From an uncultured Oribacterium sp. (GTDB lineage: Bacteria > Bacillota > Clostridia > Lachnospirales > Lachnospiraceae), in the NCBI GenBank assembly GCA_934279105.1, contig CAKQWR010000035.1, positions 1 to 14,285 of the forward strand: a stretch of DNA of 14,285 nucleotides, given 5' to 3'. Made by a program: the position numbers and the translations under genes. Below, in pieces: positions 1-7,221 of the stretch. Numbering within the stretch: position 1 is the first letter of the stretch; every line of letters begins with the position of its first letter. The notes beneath the pieces are model-generated. The model was not told where the DNA came from, did not search any database, and saw nothing but the letters and a program-made list of their open reading frames with translations.

Positions 1-10
1 TGTCCTCACC

Positions 11-493
11 TTAGTTAAACGGGAGACCCTCGTCCTCTACCCCATCAGGTATATTCATAAAACCATCACCGATCGCACCACCGTTCATCTGGCCGCCATG
101 CTGCTGACCATAACTACGATTTGCGGAATAGTTTCCACTATTTCCTGCTGATGCGCTCTTGCTCTCTGCAAATTCCTGATTCTCTACAACGACATCGGTG
201 GTATAGACCTTCTGGCCTTCCTTATTCGTGTAGCTTCCAGTCTGGATTCTACCCTCGACCACGATTCTGGTGCCCTGGTGCAGGTACTTCTCAGCGAACT
301 CTGCAGAACGACCGAATGCTACACATCCGATAAAATCTGCGGTCTGCTGGTCCTGACCGGCGCCATCCTGTGCACGGCGTACCCGACGGTCTACTGCAAG
401 CGTATATCTTGCAATCGCCATCTGGTTCTCACCCTGAGAATATCTGATATCAGGATCTCTGGTTAATCTACCCATGAGGATAACTTTGTTCAT
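11..493 (-). CDS. ssb: Single-stranded DNA-binding protein (SSB)
   Basis: Binds and protects single-stranded DNA in replication, repair and recombination, and recruits partner proteins through its C-terminal tip. The 160-aa product begins MNKVILMGRLTRDPDIRY and has the typical OB-fold SSB core over about residues 1-108 (FIGCVAFGRSAEFAEKYLHQGTRIVVEGRIQTGSY). A Gly/Asn/Ser/Gln-rich linker and an acidic tail, EDEGLPFN, follow. The length fits bacterial SSBs. It lies 23 nt after rpsF in the classic rpsF-ssb-rpsR order; rpsR would fall outside the window. The ribosome binding site is weak (GGAAAG about 12 nt upstream), so translational coupling to rpsF is plausible. The tail carries an extra Asn after the usually terminal LPF, which is unusual. 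The family call is secure. Confidence 0.97.
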   Translation of the reverse strand: MNKVILMGRLTRDPDIRYSQGENQMAIARYTLAVDRRVRRAQDGAGQDQQTADFIGCVAFGRSAEFAEKYLHQGTRIVVEGRIQTGSYTNKEGQKVYTTDVVVENQEFAESKSASAGNSGNYSANRSYGQQHGGQMNGGAIGDGFMNIPDGVEDEGLPFN

Positions 494-516
494 TGTTTTT
501 CTCGCTTTCCGCTTGC

Positions 517-861
517 TTATTCAGCTTTCTCTTCTGCAGGAGCAGCTTCCTCAGCTACTGGTGCTTCAGTCTCAGCTTCTGGCTTAACAACAAGATATCT
601 GATAACTGGTTCCATAATACGAAGCTGGCTCTCGAGCTCGTTTGGAGTCTCAGACTCACCTGTGAATGGGATGAAATAGTAGAAGCCTTCCTTCATATGC
701 TGAATCTCATATGCAAGTCTCTTCTTGCCCCACTCCTGGATGTTCTCTCCAACAGTGCCACCGAAACGAGTAATATACTCCTTAATCTTCTCGATCGCAG
801 CTGCTCTTCCTTCATCTTCGAGCTTCGCACTCAGAACAACACATAACTCATATTTGTTCAT
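517..861 (-). CDS. rpsF: 30S ribosomal protein S6
   Basis: S6 binds S18 and the central domain of 16S rRNA in the small ribosomal subunit. The 114-aa product begins MNKYELCVVLSAKLEDE and contains the family segments FGGTVGENIQEWGKKRLAYEI and EGFYYFIPFTGE. It ends in an Ala/Glu-rich acidic tail (about residues 95-114), as in many Firmicutes S6 proteins. The start is fixed by a perfect AGGAGGT ribosome binding site about 8 nt upstream. It is the first gene after the promoter at 935-963 and is followed by ssb. The leader between promoter and start holds a perfect hairpin that could be an autoregulatory site. Confidence 0.98.
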   Translation of the reverse strand: MNKYELCVVLSAKLEDEGRAAAIEKIKEYITRFGGTVGENIQEWGKKRLAYEIQHMKEGFYYFIPFTGESETPNELESQLRIMEPVIRYLVVKPEAETEAPVAEEAAPAEEKAE

Positions 862-889
862 CTGCTTTTACCTCCTTTTGGTCTCTGGC

Positions 890-907
890 TTCCGCATCTG
901 GGCGGAA
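890..907 (-). promoter_or_regulatory. Hairpin in the rpsF leader (possible S6:S18 autoregulatory site)
   Basis: A 6-bp perfect stem (TTCCGC/GCGGAA, extendable by a wobble pair) with a 6-nt loop sits between the mapped promoter and the rpsF ribosome binding site. Many bacterial rpsF leaders carry an RNA element bound by the S6:S18 complex, with an unpaired CCG. A CCG is present here, but I could not match the full consensus. An alternative 5-bp outer pairing (GUUUC with GAGAC) would free it. There is no U-tract, so this is not a terminator. The function is inferred. Confidence 0.35.
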
Positions 908-934
908 ACAAGGAATTTAGTCATACGATATTGC

Positions 935-963
935 ATCTTAACAGAAAACAAAGTTGTTTGCAA
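935..963 (-). promoter_or_regulatory. Sigma-A-type promoter of rpsF-ssb
   Basis: The -35 box TTGCAA (958-963) and -10 box TAAGAT (935-940) are separated by exactly 17 bp. Transcription would start near 928, giving a leader of about 65 nt before the rpsF start. The promoter lies in the 126-bp gap after the DUF951 gene, where there is no terminator, so some read-through from upstream is likely. Confidence 0.75.
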
Positions 964-987
964 GCTATTTTGAATAAAATCAGTTAC

Positions 988-1176
988 TTATTTTTCCGCT
1001 GTACGGATTCGTTTGATCATCGCATCCACCTTGGACCTCGGGAGCATCAGAAGATGACCGCAGCCTGCACAGCGTAAACGGATATCGGCTCCTGTTCGAA
1101 GGACGACCCACTCATATGAGCCGCATGGATGCTGCTTTTTTGCGGTGATGATATCACCGACGTTGATGACTGTCAT
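988..1176 (-). CDS. DUF951 family small zinc-ribbon-like protein
   Basis: A 62-aa protein, MTVINVGDIITAKKQHPCGS..., with the DUF951 pattern: V-G-D-I, K-HPCGS--W, then LRCAGCGHLLMLPRSK. The Cys of HPCG and the CAGC pair suggest a metal-binding knuckle. The family's function is not established; it is widespread in Firmicutes near ribosomal or replication genes. I chose the ATG at 1174-1176 because GAAGGAG lies 7-8 nt before it and the family starts here. The longer open frame to 1272 would add 32 Arg/Ser-rich residues that overlap the GNAT gene and look non-native. It lies 13 nt after the GNAT gene. Confidence 0.9.
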   Translation of the reverse strand: MTVINVGDIITAKKQHPCGSYEWVVLRTGADIRLRCAGCGHLLMLPRSKVDAMIKRIRTAEK

Positions 1177-1189
1177 AGATATACTCCTT

Positions 1190-1876
1190 CTATACTTCCT
1201 CTGCGATATAGATTCTCTGCTGCCGAAGCCAGTCGATCGCCTGCGCCCGATTCGTGTCCTCCGGGAGTCCACTGAAGCGCAGGAAATCCGGCAGTGACAG
1301 AATCCTTGCCATGATAACGGGATTCTGCGGAAGTCCTATATCCTCTTCTTCGCTTACGCCTTCTTCCTCTGCGATTGCCTGCTGCGCCTTCACACGTCGT
1401 ACATAATCATCGTTTTCTTCTATATATACGTCATACTCTTTTTGCACAGCAGTGTAGTCCGTATTTTTCTTTTTCTGAAATATACACACAGTATGAAAAT
1501 CAAACGGTTGATAGATAGCTTCATCCACCGGCAGAAGGAAGCAGAATGGCGTATGTTCCTCCTCCATCAGTTGAACGCTTTTCCGAAGAACGGATGCCAT
1601 ATAGCCCTGATGCCGTTCTTCCATCGCGGTAGCCACCGCATAAATATAGTATACTCTGGCACAGGTACCTTTTTTTGTACGCATCATAAATGGATTCAGA
1701 TGCGCCATAGCGACTACCTGTCCATCTTTATATAATGCCACGATGACATTATCACGGCAGCGATCATGGTAGTACCAGTCGAGAAAACGGGCACTGTCTT
1801 CTGGAAAGACCGTTTCATAAAGAGCTCTCGTCTCTTCCTTTTCCTGCAATGTTCGAAGTACTCTGATTTCAGTCAT
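1190..1876 (-). CDS. GNAT family N-acetyltransferase
   Basis: A 228-aa protein with a GNAT acetyl-CoA-binding core. It reads VYYIYAVATAMEERHQGYMASVLRKSV at about residues 76-101 (beta4, then a Q/R-x-x-G-x-M pyrophosphate loop), preceded by DGQVVAMAHLNPF. The C-terminal part (LSLPDFLRFSGL) recalls the larger Eis-like GNATs with a sterol-carrier-like tail, though it is shorter. The substrate is unknown. The ATG at 1874-1876 overlaps the upstream TGA by one base (TGATG), implying translational coupling; a GTG one codon earlier (1879) is also possible. It sits between DUF2156 and DUF951 genes in one tight operon. Confidence 0.87.
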   Translation of the reverse strand: MTEIRVLRTLQEKEETRALYETVFPEDSARFLDWYYHDRCRDNVIVALYKDGQVVAMAHLNPFMMRTKKGTCARVYYIYAVATAMEERHQGYMASVLRKSVQLMEEEHTPFCFLLPVDEAIYQPFDFHTVCIFQKKKNTDYTAVQKEYDVYIEENDDYVRRVKAQQAIAEEEGVSEEEDIGLPQNPVIMARILSLPDFLRFSGLPEDTNRAQAIDWLRQQRIYIAEEV

Positions 1877-2868
1877 CACTTTTCACTTTCATATCGGCTG
1901 ATTTCCGCCTCATACTGGTCCATCGTCTCTCTCTGCCATCCGGCGAAGTCCTTCTGAAGAAGCATATACTTCCGAGCATAGCCACATGGATTGTAGCTCT
2001 CTTTCGACCGACGGAGCCCTTCAAGCCCGACGTCATCCTCCCGGTTGATAAGTGAAGCCTTCGGGAATTCATGAATCAGAAACTGCTGATTGATGATCTG
2101 GTAAATACCAGGAATTTCGGAGTTTCCTTTCTCTACACTGATGCATGCCATATTCTCACGCGGGTTTAAAGCACCCATGGAGAACGCCTCCAGTTTTCCA
2201 TCGATGAAGATGCCACCGATATGATAATCCGGAAGGCAAAAGTTCGACTGAAGGACCTGATGTATCCCCTTCACTTCATACTCCAGTGAATCCTCTGCAT
2301 TTTCCTCTTCCTCTGCACGCTTTGCATACCATCGATCCAGAAATTCCCAAATCGTCCGCTTATCGTCAGCACTCAGTGTCTTATAATCCCATCGTCCTTC
2401 ATATTCCCGGCAGAATTTATTCACAAGGTTCTTTTTCTTATGAAACTTCTTCCCCGGTAGTGTCCGAAGCTCCTCACCATCATAGAGGTAATCCCGAAGG
2501 TCCGTTTCTTCCTTCACAAGAAACCGTGGATTCTCTGTCAGTTTCAGCAACTGCACGCCCTCTTCGTCTGCCAGATAAATCTTCAGCGGCTTCTTCAGCA
2601 CCTCATTAAAATACTGAAGAAGCAGATCGAAATAATGTGCCAGGTCTTCCTCTCTGCAGTATGGCATCGCAGAAAAGTACTCATCCCCGCTTTTCATCAG
2701 CACAAGCACCGCCTTTTCATCGACGATGGCTGTCTTCACATCATAATATTCGCTCCACAAAAATGTATCCAGCACACCGCTGTCACAGGTCTTATTCGGA
2801 CGCATCGCGAAGAACGGCGCCATACGCGCAGCGTCTTCCGGATTCGGCCTGGTAAAATGTATATCCAT
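1876..2868 (-). CDS. DUF2156 protein (phosphatidylglycerol lysyltransferase C-terminal-domain type)
   Basis: This 330-aa protein has the hallmarks of the DUF2156 family: YLYDGEELRTLPGKKFHKKKN at about residues 127-147 and NREDDVGLEGLRRSKESYNP at about 275-294. It is a tandem GNAT-fold protein related to the aminoacyl-tRNA-dependent catalytic domain of MprF. It lacks membrane segments, so it is a soluble stand-alone version whose acceptor (lipid, peptide or other) is unknown. The start is supported by AGGAGGG a few bases upstream. It is the first gene of a coupled trio with the GNAT and DUF951 genes. The 72-bp gap before it shows no terminator and no convincing promoter, so it may be read through from the surface-protein cluster. 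Confidence 0.9.
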   Translation of the reverse strand: MDIHFTRPNPEDAARMAPFFAMRPNKTCDSGVLDTFLWSEYYDVKTAIVDEKAVLVLMKSGDEYFSAMPYCREEDLAHYFDLLLQYFNEVLKKPLKIYLADEEGVQLLKLTENPRFLVKEETDLRDYLYDGEELRTLPGKKFHKKKNLVNKFCREYEGRWDYKTLSADDKRTIWEFLDRWYAKRAEEEENAEDSLEYEVKGIHQVLQSNFCLPDYHIGGIFIDGKLEAFSMGALNPRENMACISVEKGNSEIPGIYQIINQQFLIHEFPKASLINREDDVGLEGLRRSKESYNPCGYARKYMLLQKDFAGWQRETMDQYEAEISRYESEK

Positions 2869-2940
2869 AATCCCTCCTGTTTAGAAACAGTAATCGCTTA
2901 CAGTATATACCACCGACCAAATTACGAAACTTATTTTTTT

Positions 2941-4281
2941 CTAAACTATCTCTGTTGACAAGTCCCCCATTTCTTTTTTATTTTCCGGTTGCCTTTCTTT
3001 TGCGTTTACCGTATCAAGCTCATTTTTAACGTCTCTTTTCTGATTTCCTATTTCAGAAATCGTGGATATTTCCGTTTCTTCATCCTCCTCCATTCTTTCT
3101 TCCGGCGGTATCTGTGCAGCTATCGATTCCGTCCCGTCATCATTATCATCATCTTCTCTTTTTTCTTCTCCTTTTTCTTCTCCTTTTTCTTCACGCATCG
3201 TTTCCACGGTTACAGCCGCAGTTTCCGCTATCATCTGTTCAGACCTCACCGCATCATAGAGTCCGACACTCCGTATTCCACGCTGAGCGTTCAAAAAAGA
3301 CAGCATCGGACTTTTATGAATCTTTGTCAGTGGAAGACCGATTTCCTCCGAGCGACACGGTCCGCTGAGAACCGCACCTTCTCCAAGCTCCGTCAGCTTC
3401 CATCCGAGAAAATCATAGCGTCCTGAATCCGTCTTTTGTCCCACTGCCGATGCACGGAAGCTGAGATTCGGCAGTGATATATAGCTTAAATTCTCCATCA
3501 ACTCCTGATATGTGTTTTTCGAATCCGCCTCTTCATCTTCTTCCGATGGTTCATGCAGATCATATCGGATCTGATAATAGAGATCTTGATAGCGAAGCCG
3601 AAGCAGGCGTTCCATCATCTGCTCTCGTTTTTCCATCTTCTCGGCATGCAGTGCATAGGCTCCGAGATAGATATCATGGAGCAGAAATTCATCCGGCAGA
3701 TCTTCATATATAAAGCGCTCACCGAGATGCTTTTCATCCTTATAATAGAGCTCGATTTCCGGTGGATCCGGAATCACGAATCGAACACTCTGCCACTCGT
3801 CAGAATCCAGCTGAAACTCACGGTTATTCATGAACGTCATCTCGATACGTCCACTTCCGTTATAGTCGGTATATTCTTCCGAATCCATACGGATACTGCC
3901 ACTCGCCCGCAGGATCTTCGTATTCAGAAAGCCTTCATGTTTGCCGGATAATCCGATGATATCCTCCATGGTTTCGAAGAAGTCATGATACTCTGCATGC
4001 GGGTTTTCCACCATATTCATCTTGATTTCCGGGATACGAATACGCGCCATGTCCCGCGGGATTCCTTCTTCGCTACTGCCCGCCGGAAGAAGACTTTTTA
4101 TTTCGTAATCACCTGTGATTTCCACCATAAGTGTATTTTCATCCTCATCCGTATGCACGATGTAAGCACTGCTCTTCGCATTCGTCATCGTATCAAAGCA
4201 GATATCTGCTCGCGCGCAGAACGTGAAGCTTAAGGAGAGGGCGATGGACAGCACCGGAAGTCGCATCTCTTTAGCCTGCAT
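2941..4281 (-). CDS. Acidic exported protein of the SipW-type cluster, function unknown
   Basis: A 446-aa protein I do not recognise. The N-terminus has a hydrophobic stretch (about residues 8-22, LPVLSIALSLSFTFC) ending in ARA, a plausible signal peptidase site. At residues 38-52 it reads SAYIVHTDEDENTLMV, which resembles the S-AYFTD-T---NTFTVG boundary of SipW-type signal peptides, so it may be a diverged SipW substrate. The middle (about 55-330) is a non-repetitive globular region. The last 110 residues are acidic and low in complexity, with an EEKG repeat. The start at 4281 is fixed by AGGAGGT 6 nt upstream; it overlaps the preceding gene by 11 nt, so it is the last member of that operon. 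It has no LPXTG motif and no C-terminal membrane segment. Confidence 0.8.
   Translation of the reverse strand: MQAKEMRLPVLSIALSLSFTFCARADICFDTMTNAKSSAYIVHTDEDENTLMVEITGDYEIKSLLPAGSSEEGIPRDMARIRIPEIKMNMVENPHAEYHDFFETMEDIIGLSGKHEGFLNTKILRASGSIRMDSEEYTDYNGSGRIEMTFMNNREFQLDSDEWQSVRFVIPDPPEIELYYKDEKHLGERFIYEDLPDEFLLHDIYLGAYALHAEKMEKREQMMERLLRLRYQDLYYQIRYDLHEPSEEDEEADSKNTYQELMENLSYISLPNLSFRASAVGQKTDSGRYDFLGWKLTELGEGAVLSGPCRSEEIGLPLTKIHKSPMLSFLNAQRGIRSVGLYDAVRSEQMIAETAAVTVETMREEKGEEKGEEKREDDDNDDGTESIAAQIPPEERMEEDEETEISTISEIGNQKRDVKNELDTVNAKERQPENKKEMGDLSTEIV
3159..3194 (-). repeat. Three tandem 12-bp units within a coding region
   Basis: Three near-identical 12-bp units (plus-strand form CTTTTTCTTCTC) encode the EEKG-EEKG-EEK stretch of the 446-aa acidic protein. 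The unit length is a multiple of three, so slippage would change tail length without a frameshift. Confidence 0.8.
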
Positions 4282-5008
4282 GACTTACCTCCTTAATCCG
4301 TAACCCGCGCACTGTCGGCAGTCGGTAATACACAATAGCGTAGTCCTCCCCCAGGATAAATTTCTCGCCGGCTGCACTGGCGATACAGCGGAAGTATGTC
4401 GTTCCAGACCGAATGGTATCCGGAAGAAACATTCGTGTTTGGGCACTCGTCGTGTCCACATCCGTATAGTTCTGCTGATCCTGGCTTTCCTGCCATTGAT
4501 AGCCGTCATATCCGCGTGGTTCAGTCAATGCAATCTCTCCATCCGCCTCCCGGTACAGGTAACGAATACCTCGATTCTGATCGGTCAGCGTCAGTCCACC
4601 GGCACTTCTCCCTGCAGGAAATCCGAAGCGCTCGATATACGCCTGCTCACCGATTCCCCGATTCTCCAGTACATGCATCGTGATACCGCGATCATTCCAG
4701 AGTCCGTCAAGCTGATAGCGATGGTTTGCTGCATGATAGGAAACACTGATGCCCTGTACCTGCTGTTCATCTCCTGTAATCGGAATAAAACATTCTTCCA
4801 CCTCCAGTGGAAGAATCTCCACTGGTTGAAATGGAGCTCCCACGCCACCGATATCCTGCCAGAACAAGTGGTCCTGTTCACCGGCGATTGCCTGAATTTC
4901 ATTACTTTTCAATATGATTCCGGCGAGAAAGGCAAGCAGCGCCCGGAAGAAGCGTTTTTCCGCTTTCTTCCGGTGGCTTCGCTTACATTTGATCGAATTG
5001 ATTCTCAT
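4271..5008 (-). CDS. Secreted protein with C-terminal Ig-like module, SipW-type cluster
   Basis: A 245-aa protein not assignable to a named family. It has a basic N-terminus (KCKRSHRKKAEKR) followed by a hydrophobic segment (about residues 21-33, FRALLAFLAGIIL) and an AIA-G site near 42, indicating export. No AYFTD motif is present, so this looks like a conventional signal peptide. Residues about 169-228 (GYQWQESQDQQNYTDVDTT ... TYFRCIASAAGE) match the pattern of bacterial Ig-like repeats: YQWQ-S-D, a YTDV turn, and GTTYFRC. The start has AAGGAG upstream and overlaps the preceding gene by 4 nt (ATGA). It overlaps the next gene by 11 nt, placing it inside a coupled operon. A structural or adhesive surface role is inferred. 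Confidence 0.8.
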   Translation of the reverse strand: MRINSIKCKRSHRKKAEKRFFRALLAFLAGIILKSNEIQAIAGEQDHLFWQDIGGVGAPFQPVEILPLEVEECFIPITGDEQQVQGISVSYHAANHRYQLDGLWNDRGITMHVLENRGIGEQAYIERFGFPAGRSAGGLTLTDQNRGIRYLYREADGEIALTEPRGYDGYQWQESQDQQNYTDVDTTSAQTRMFLPDTIRSGTTYFRCIASAAGEKFILGEDYAIVYYRLPTVRGLRIKEVSHAG

Positions 5009-5901
5009 CTTGTCTCCTTACTTACAGAAACATCGGATGCAACCACCCGACCATCGAAAAAATCATAGCCCATCGCTTGTATGCTGCCATGCGAGAGGAT
5101 GATTTCATACACCGGTGAACGGACCACACCGCCCATGGCGATAAGCTCATATCGAACATAACGCGGAACAACTTCCTGAATCTTCATCGGAACGGTCGCG
5201 TCGAAAACACGCCACTCCATATCCGGTCCATGAATCACACCGCCATCTATATTCTCCGCTCTATACCATCGCACTTCTTCATATGGATGCGAGCCCGCCT
5301 CGACATATTCCTGTAGCAGAATTTCTCTGGATCTCGCTGGTATCTGAAGTTCTCCATCCGTAAGATCCAGTTTTGCCGTCACGGGACCATATGTGAATCC
5401 AGATTTTCCATCCGCACTAGTCGCAGCATACAGCTCTATCCTTCCCTGCACTGCGAGCAGGCCTTCTGGAAGCGTTTCTGCGCCCGGAAAAGACAGACTA
5501 TAATAAAGTGTTCTGGTTTCGCCTGCCTGTAGTCGCAGTACTGCGGCTGTATCCGTTCCTTCACTACTTGTTTCTCCGAATTCAGAAGATGCTTCCGTTC
5601 GCTCTAGTCGAACACGATTCGTTTCGTCCTGTACGCCATTCACATACAGCACATCCTGTGCGGTCAGGTAGACTGGAACACTACTATCATTACGTACCTC
5701 AAACTGTATCGTCAGGCGACTATCCTTCTCGATTTCCTTCGGAATCTGCCCATATTCCGGCTTCGAAACCGAAAACCCCATCGACGCCGCACCGGCTCGA
5801 ATACTCGCCTGCTGCTGATCGGTAAAATATGCACCCGCCCCACAGAGTAATACGAGCATCAGAAAGAGCAGCGTCAGAAGAAGGTTCCATCTTCGTCTCA
5901 T
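5005..5901 (-). CDS. SipW-dependent-type signal peptide protein (TasA/camelysin-like)
   Basis: A 298-aa exported protein. Its N-terminus, MRRRWNLLLTLLFLMLVLLCGAGAYFTD, is a classical SipW-type signal peptide with AYFTD at residues 24-28. A beta-rich region follows (SRLTIQFEVRNDSSVPVYLTAQ, RTLYYSLSFPGA), like the sandwich of TasA/camelysin proteins. A second domain (about 180-298, WYRAENIDGGVIHGPD ... PRYVRYELIAMGG) may be a receptor or Ig-like module. Stop and start codons of its neighbours overlap by ATGA at both ends (5898-5901 and 5005-5008). This strongly ties it to the TasA-like gene before it and the Ig-like gene after it. Export and processing by the adjacent signal peptidase is inferred from the motif and location. 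Confidence 0.85.
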   Translation of the reverse strand: MRRRWNLLLTLLFLMLVLLCGAGAYFTDQQQASIRAGAASMGFSVSKPEYGQIPKEIEKDSRLTIQFEVRNDSSVPVYLTAQDVLYVNGVQDETNRVRLERTEASSEFGETSSEGTDTAAVLRLQAGETRTLYYSLSFPGAETLPEGLLAVQGRIELYAATSADGKSGFTYGPVTAKLDLTDGELQIPARSREILLQEYVEAGSHPYEEVRWYRAENIDGGVIHGPDMEWRVFDATVPMKIQEVVPRYVRYELIAMGGVVRSPVYEIILSHGSIQAMGYDFFDGRVVASDVSVSKETR

Positions 5902-6593
5902 GCGGCTGTCTCATTACCCACGATTAAGCTGCGAATATACGCGATATTTGTGGCCGCTCCATCCTGGTCGAGATTTGTGGTCTGGATCGCATAGATTTCA
6001 GAAGCTACGTTACAGGTTCCATCCATAAAGCTGTTTCCGGCATTCGGGCTAAGCTTCAGCGTAAGATTGACCGGGATACCGGCTTCCTGATCCGACAATA
6101 TTCCATGGCCGACGATAAACTTCGCTGTTTTCTTATCCTCTGATAAAGAGAAGAACTTGAGCGTACCGGCCTTCGAAACATCATCGAGTGGTATATCATT
6201 GATGATGCCACCTTCACTGTCGCCGTCCGGCTTCGCTTCCTGCTGTAGTTTTTTGATTTCCTCCGGTGTCAGCTTCTGATCCGTCAGCTGAATGTACCAC
6301 TCTACCGGATCCGACATCGGGATACTGGACTCCAGAGTCACTTCAGAAAATACGATGGCATCTTTTGAACCTTCTTCCTTCGAAATGGTATATACGAGAT
6401 TACGCTCATCGCCCGGCACCATATTGGCGACGATATCATCTGCGAACTTCGTCTTATCGACACGGATACCAAGCTTCGCAGCGGTCGCAGAAACCTTTAT
6501 ATCTTTCTTATCCGTAAAATACGCATATGCGCCAGCCATCACCGAAATAGCCGTGATCACCATAATACCTGTCATCCATGTTTTCTTTTTCAT
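5898..6593 (-). CDS. TasA-like protein with SipW-type signal peptide
   Basis: A 231-aa exported protein beginning MKKKTWMTGIMVITAISVMAGAYAYFTDKK; AYFTD is at residues 24-28, the hallmark of SipW substrates such as TasA. The mature part opens with a TasA/camelysin-like strand pattern (IRVDKTKFADDIVANMVPGDERNLVYTIS, SSIPMSDPVEWYIQLTDQ) and ends in a beta-rich region with few charges (NLTLKLSPNAGNSF). I chose the ATG at 6591-6593 rather than the one two codons earlier. GGAG directly abuts the earlier ATG but lies 6 nt before this one. The 150-bp gap before it has an AT-rich TATAAA candidate -10 without a good -35. It is the likely major matrix or fibre subunit of the cluster; that role is inferred. 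Confidence 0.87.
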   Translation of the reverse strand: MKKKTWMTGIMVITAISVMAGAYAYFTDKKDIKVSATAAKLGIRVDKTKFADDIVANMVPGDERNLVYTISKEEGSKDAIVFSEVTLESSIPMSDPVEWYIQLTDQKLTPEEIKKLQQEAKPDGDSEGGIINDIPLDDVSKAGTLKFFSLSEDKKTAKFIVGHGILSDQEAGIPVNLTLKLSPNAGNSFMDGTCNVASEIYAIQTTNLDQDGAATNIAYIRSLIVGNETAA

Positions 6594-6747
6594 ATTCATC
6601 TCCTTTTCTATTTCATCGAGTTTTCATCTATATTGCGTTCCTGCTTTATATATTCACGTTCGTTCAAATTTTCTGAACTTCATGATTTTTTCTGTGTTAT
6701 TTCATTTCGAATCTTTCTCTATGCTCATCGCAGGTCACGGGCGAAAC

Positions 6748-7221
6748 TCAGAAAAGTACAAACTCTACCGTACCGAGGATATCCTGCTCCTGAACTCGTC
6801 CCGGATCTGCGTATGCATTATTGTCGCCTTTTGTAATATAACCACCCTCATCCTTCCCTATCAGACGATGAGTGACATATGTATTCATGCCGAAATGTCG
6901 TTCTCGAAACAGAACGATATCATTTAGTCTCGGTGTACCCGTCCGCTCCCTGACGATAATAATGTCTCCAGAGGTATACGTGGGCTCCATGGATTCAGAG
7001 AGTACCACGACCGGTTTCCATCCGAACAGGAAAAACGGCGTTCCATACTGCCGTTCCCGATAAGATGAAAGAACAGCATAAATTGCGACGACCAGAAGAA
7101 ATATCATGAGCATACCGGATACCCATCCACAGACAGCGTTCCATCTTCGTTTTATGCTTCGTTTTGAAGCCTCTTCACCCCCTCCTTTTGCTGTATTACG
7201 CTCCCTGTTCTTTCGAAACAT
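6748..7221 (-). CDS. sipW: Signal peptidase I, SipW/ER type
   Basis: A 157-aa membrane protease that would remove signal peptides on the outer face of the membrane. One N-terminal membrane segment spans about residues 29-51. The catalytic Ser lies in VLSESMEPT (Ser77), and the general base is a His in YVTHRLIG (His118) rather than the Lys of the standard bacterial type. The TKGDNN box is at 130-135. These features define the ER/archaeal (S26B) SipW class. It ends at TVEFVLF just after the catalytic core, without the C-terminal membrane segment many SipW proteins have. The start has AGGAGG 9 nt upstream and overlaps the previous gene by 26 bp. The neighbouring AYFTD proteins are its expected substrates. 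Confidence 0.93.
   Translation of the reverse strand: MFRKNRERNTAKGGGEEASKRSIKRRWNAVCGWVSGMLMIFLLVVAIYAVLSSYRERQYGTPFFLFGWKPVVVLSESMEPTYTSGDIIIVRERTGTPRLNDIVLFRERHFGMNTYVTHRLIGKDEGGYITKGDNNAYADPGRVQEQDILGTVEFVLF

Noticed and set aside
988..1272. Longer 94-aa version of the DUF951 protein
   Set aside because: The extra 32 residues are Arg/Ser-rich, overlap the GNAT gene in another frame and lack a ribosome binding site. The 62-aa form matches the family and has GAAGGAG in place.
2989..3426. Plus-strand open frames opposite the acidic tail of the 446-aa protein
   Set aside because: They are Phe/Ser-rich antisense shadows of Glu/Lys-rich codons, without ribosome binding sites or recognisable domains. 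The same holds for other plus-strand frames in the window.
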